Of a stretch of 64,000 nucleotides of DNA, positions 60,439 to 64,000 are shown one piece after another. Numbering within the stretch: the first letter of the stretch is position 1; the number at the start of each line of letters is the position of its first letter. This DNA is from Azospirillum brasilense. Its GTDB lineage: Bacteria > Pseudomonadota > Alphaproteobacteria > Azospirillales > Azospirillaceae. The notes under the pieces were generated by a model, which was given only the letters and a program-made list of their open reading frames with translations, was not told the origin of the DNA and made no database searches. The position numbers and the translations under genes are program-made. The DNA is taken from assembly GCF_007827795.1 (NCBI RefSeq), contig NZ_VITI01000009.1:62001-126000 (forward strand), in the 5' to 3' direction.

Positions 60439-61974
60439 TCACTTCGCGACGATGCGGCCTTCCACCTTCGGAGCGACCGTCTTCTTCGCCTCCACATAGT
60501 CCATGACCATCGTCGCCATCAGCACGGCGCCGGAGGCGTCCACCACCGTGCGGCCGCGGGTCAGCGCGGCGTAGCCGTCGCCGCCCTTCAGCATGTAGTC
60601 GTTGGTCGCCACGCGGTAGGTCCTGGCGGGGTCGAGCGGCTGGCCGCCCACCGTCACGCCGGTCACGCGGGTGCCGGACGGCAGCTTCGGGTCGTAGGTG
60701 AAGGTCAGGCCCGACACCTGCGGGAAGCGCCCGGCCTTGTCCTCCACCTTCGACACGCCATGCTCCAGCGCGGCCAGCAGGTCGGCGCCGGACAGCAGCG
60801 TCAGCACGGCGACGTTGCCGAAAGGCATCTCCGCGAAGAGGTCCTTGCGGGTCAGCGAACTGCCCGCCGGGTGCAGCGTGTCGGCGCGGATGCCGCCGCC
60901 GTTGGTGATGGCGACGTCGGCCTTCAGCCCGTCGCGCAGCGCGTCGGCGATCAGGTTGCCCATCGTCGTCTCCTGCGAACGGACGACGTCCTTGCGGCTG
61001 TCCAGGTCGGTCTCAGTCCGCCCGATCACCCCGGCCAATGTGGCGTCGAGCTGGTCGGTGTAGCGCTTGACCAAGGCCCCGACCTCAGCGTCCTGGGCCA
61101 CCCCGGCGGTGGTGACGAAGCGCCAGCCGGCGGGCGCGACGGTGGTCGCCGGCCCCTTTTCCGTGGCTTTGGTGCTGACCGCCAGATCGATGACGCCGAG
61201 ATAGTGGCCGTCCGCCCCGGCCTTCAGGATCAGGGTCGAGCCTTCGTAGACGCTGATCGGGTCGTGGTCGTGGCCGCCCAGCAGGAGGTCGATACCCTTC
61301 ACCTTGACGGCCAGATCGCGGTCCTCCGTAATGGTCTGGTGGGTCAGTGCCACGACGACGTGCGCCCCCTCGTCGCGCAGCGCCTTCACCGCCAGAGCCG
61401 CGGCGGCCTGCACGTTGGTGAAGGTGGCCTCCGCCCCGCCGCTGGACAGATGCGCGGTTTCCGGGGTCAGGACCCCGAGGAAACCGACCTTGACGTCGCC
61501 GACCGTCTTCGTCCAGGTGGCGACCGAGCCGGGGAACGGCTGGCCATCCGGCCCGGCGATGTTGGTGCCGATCCAGGGGAACTTCGATTCGGCGATGCGG
61601 GCCTTCAGCACCTCCGTGCCGAAGTCGAATTCGTGATTGCCGAAGCCGACGACGTCCACGCCCATGGCGTTGAACAGGTCCGGCATCTGCGCCCCCCGCG
61701 TCGTTCCGGAGAGCAGGGAAGGGGATAGGAAATCGCCGCCGACCGTCGTCAGCGCCCCGGCGCTGCGCTCCCGCTCCGCCTTCAGCACCGTCATCAGGGG
61801 GGCGAAGCCGCCGCGGCCCTTCACCGGGGAAATCTCGTAGATGTCGTTGAAGTGCAGGAAGGTCACCGTGCCGTTCTGCGCGGCGACGGAGGTCGGGAAC
61901 AGCAGGGTCGCGGGGAAAAGCAGGGTGCCGGCAAGGGCGGCTGCCCCCGCCAACGTGCGAATCCGGGTCAGCAT
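60439..61974 (-). CDS. Periplasmic 5'-nucleotidase / UshA-like phosphoesterase
   Basis: 511 residues from ATG 61974. A signal peptide ends about residue 33 (LFPTSVAAQNGT). N-terminal metal site: FLHFNDIYE, VGGDFLSPS, GFGNHEFDFG, ALTHQTITED and LLLGGHDHDP. C-terminal nucleotide domain: ITNGGGIRADTL and VATNDYMLKGGDGYAAL. It hydrolyses nucleotides or nucleotide sugars in the periplasm; exact preference unknown. The frame is open upstream to 62097 but without a ribosome site. Confidence 0.93.
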   Translation of the reverse strand: MLTRIRTLAGAAALAGTLLFPATLLFPTSVAAQNGTVTFLHFNDIYEISPVKGRGGFAPLMTVLKAERERSAGALTTVGGDFLSPSLLSGTTRGAQMPDLFNAMGVDVVGFGNHEFDFGTEVLKARIAESKFPWIGTNIAGPDGQPFPGSVATWTKTVGDVKVGFLGVLTPETAHLSSGGAEATFTNVQAAAALAVKALRDEGAHVVVALTHQTITEDRDLAVKVKGIDLLLGGHDHDPISVYEGSTLILKAGADGHYLGVIDLAVSTKATEKGPATTVAPAGWRFVTTAGVAQDAEVGALVKRYTDQLDATLAGVIGRTETDLDSRKDVVRSQETTMGNLIADALRDGLKADVAITNGGGIRADTLHPAGSSLTRKDLFAEMPFGNVAVLTLLSGADLLAALEHGVSKVEDKAGRFPQVSGLTFTYDPKLPSGTRVTGVTVGGQPLDPARTYRVATNDYMLKGGDGYAALTRGRTVVDASGAVLMATMVMDYVEAKKTVAPKVEGRIVAK

Positions 61975-62140
61975 CGATCTCGTCTCCCTGGGGAATTTGA
62001 AAGGCTTCCTTCGCGTTCTCGCACTGTACGCCGTCCCGCGGCGCGGCGCATAGCCGCCTTGCACCGCTTGAATTCGCTTTGATTTCGCTGCCCCCACCGC
62101 TCATGAACGGGGCATCCGCTCTCACCGACGTGGCCCCTCG

Positions 62141-62854
62141 ATGCGCATCCTGGTCGTCCAGAACAACCGAAACGCCCCCGCCGGACTCGTCGGGGACGCG
62201 CTTGCCGCATTCGGCGCGACGCTGGTCACCATCGCCGCGGACGAGGGGGAAGCGCTCCCCGCTGCGCCGGAGGGCTATCACGGGCTGCTGGTTCTGGGCG
62301 GCCCGCAGGACGCCTGGAACGACGGGCAGGGGCCGCATTTCCCGCAGGTCATGAAGCTGATCCGCGCCTTCGCGGCGGAGGAGCGTCCGGTGATGGGCAT
62401 CTGCCTGGGCGCGCAGTTGGCCGCCCGCGCCTTCGGCGCCCGCGTCTGCCGCCATTCGGTGGCGGAGATCGGCGTGGGCGCGGTCCGGCTGTTCAACGCC
62501 GCTTCGGACGATCCGCTGCTCGGTGGGCTGGCGCCGGAGCTGCACTTGGTGCAGTGGCACTACGACACCTTCGAGTTTCCCGAGGGTGCCGTGCCGCTGG
62601 CTTGGAGCGAAGCCTGCATGCGTCAGGCCTTCCGGCTCGGCCGCAACCTCTACGCCTTCCAGTTCCACCCGGAGGCCGACGCCGCCATCGTCCGCGGCTG
62701 GGCGGAAAAGTTCGGCGTCGACTCGCGGGAGCGCAACCGGGCCGTCCTCGACGGGCTGGACGCGGCGCTGGAGCTGCACCTTCCCGCCGCCGAGACGGTC
62801 GCCCGGACGATCTCCCGCCGCTGGCTGGATCTGGTGATCGAACGGGCGGCCTGA
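62141..62854 (+). CDS. Class I glutamine amidotransferase domain protein
   Basis: 237 residues. Nucleophile Cys88 in MGICLGAQLAARAFG, catalytic His/Glu in FQFHPEAD. It begins MRILVVQNNRNAPAG and has LVLGGPQDAW as the strand before the nucleophile. A stand-alone GATase like GMP-synthase amidotransferase relatives or gamma-glutamyl hydrolases (PuuD). No synthase domain adjoins, so the acceptor is unknown. Ends 3 bp before the convergent MocA-like gene. Confidence 0.87.
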   Translation: MRILVVQNNRNAPAGLVGDALAAFGATLVTIAADEGEALPAAPEGYHGLLVLGGPQDAWNDGQGPHFPQVMKLIRAFAAEERPVMGICLGAQLAARAFGARVCRHSVAEIGVGAVRLFNAASDDPLLGGLAPELHLVQWHYDTFEFPEGAVPLAWSEACMRQAFRLGRNLYAFQFHPEADAAIVRGWAEKFGVDSRERNRAVLDGLDAALELHLPAAETVARTISRRWLDLVIERAA

Positions 62855-62857
62855 GCT

Positions 62858-64000
<1,143 letters not shown>

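Overview
The window is high-G+C alphaproteobacterial chromosome. Gene content and order (rpsF-rpsR-DUF2232-rplI, dnaB-alr-mlaE-mlaF, fabD-fabG-acpP-fabF-mltG, a phasin, two Liv-type ABC transporters) point to Rhodospirillales, most likely an Azospirillum. That name is an inference from recalled gene order; no search was run. I see no rRNA, tRNA, CRISPR array, insertion sequence, prophage or integrase. Nearly all of the window is densely packed genes on both strands.

Layout. 1-3.0 kb: a pentapeptide-repeat protein cut by the left edge, divergent from phoU; then chaB and an HTH protein with a long Pro/Ala linker. 3.4-8.5 kb: a DegP/HtrA protease, then a three-gene lipid A/glycan cassette (GT2, stand-alone LAB_N membrane protein, GT39) and a small exported protein. 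8.5-10.6 kb: a ROK sugar kinase and a Lys/Ala-rich exported protein. 11-16.6 kb: a complete branched-chain amino acid transporter, livHMGF, with a small membrane protein and livK behind strong stem-loops. 16.7-18.9 kb: two small divergent unknown genes and an OmpA-family protein. 19.1-22.2 kb: a response regulator and PilJ-type histidine kinase converging with overlapping ends, followed by a NapF-like ferredoxin and a DUF4383 membrane protein.

22.2-37.5 kb is a mostly minus-strand housekeeping block: RluA-type pseudouridine synthase, SDR, purF, cvpA, radA, mlaF, mlaE, alr, dnaB, a cyclopropane-fatty-acid synthase-like methyltransferase, and rplI-DUF2232-rpsR-rpsF. It is interrupted by plus-strand map and a Nudix hydrolase. 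37.9-42.4 kb is the fatty-acid cluster ending in mltG. 42.5-51.7 kb holds a soluble lytic transglycosylase, dapA, smpB, an RsmC-like methyltransferase, hemB, a metallophosphoesterase, a diacylglycerol-kinase-like protein and a 3-hydroxyisobutyryl-CoA hydrolase.

52-59.4 kb is the most interesting stretch. An LdtR-like MarR regulator sits downstream of an unusually structured intergenic region. It is followed by a second complete Liv/HAAT-type transporter (two ATPases, binding protein, two permeases) whose last gene encodes a protein of the L-2-amino-thiazoline-4-carboxylate hydrolase family. Alanine dehydrogenase converges on it. This looks like an uptake-plus-hydrolysis operon for an unidentified small amino-acid-like compound. 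59.8-64 kb: a phasin, a 5'-nucleotidase, a class I glutamine amidotransferase, and a MocA-type nucleotidyltransferase fused to a molybdopterin-binding domain, cut by the right edge.
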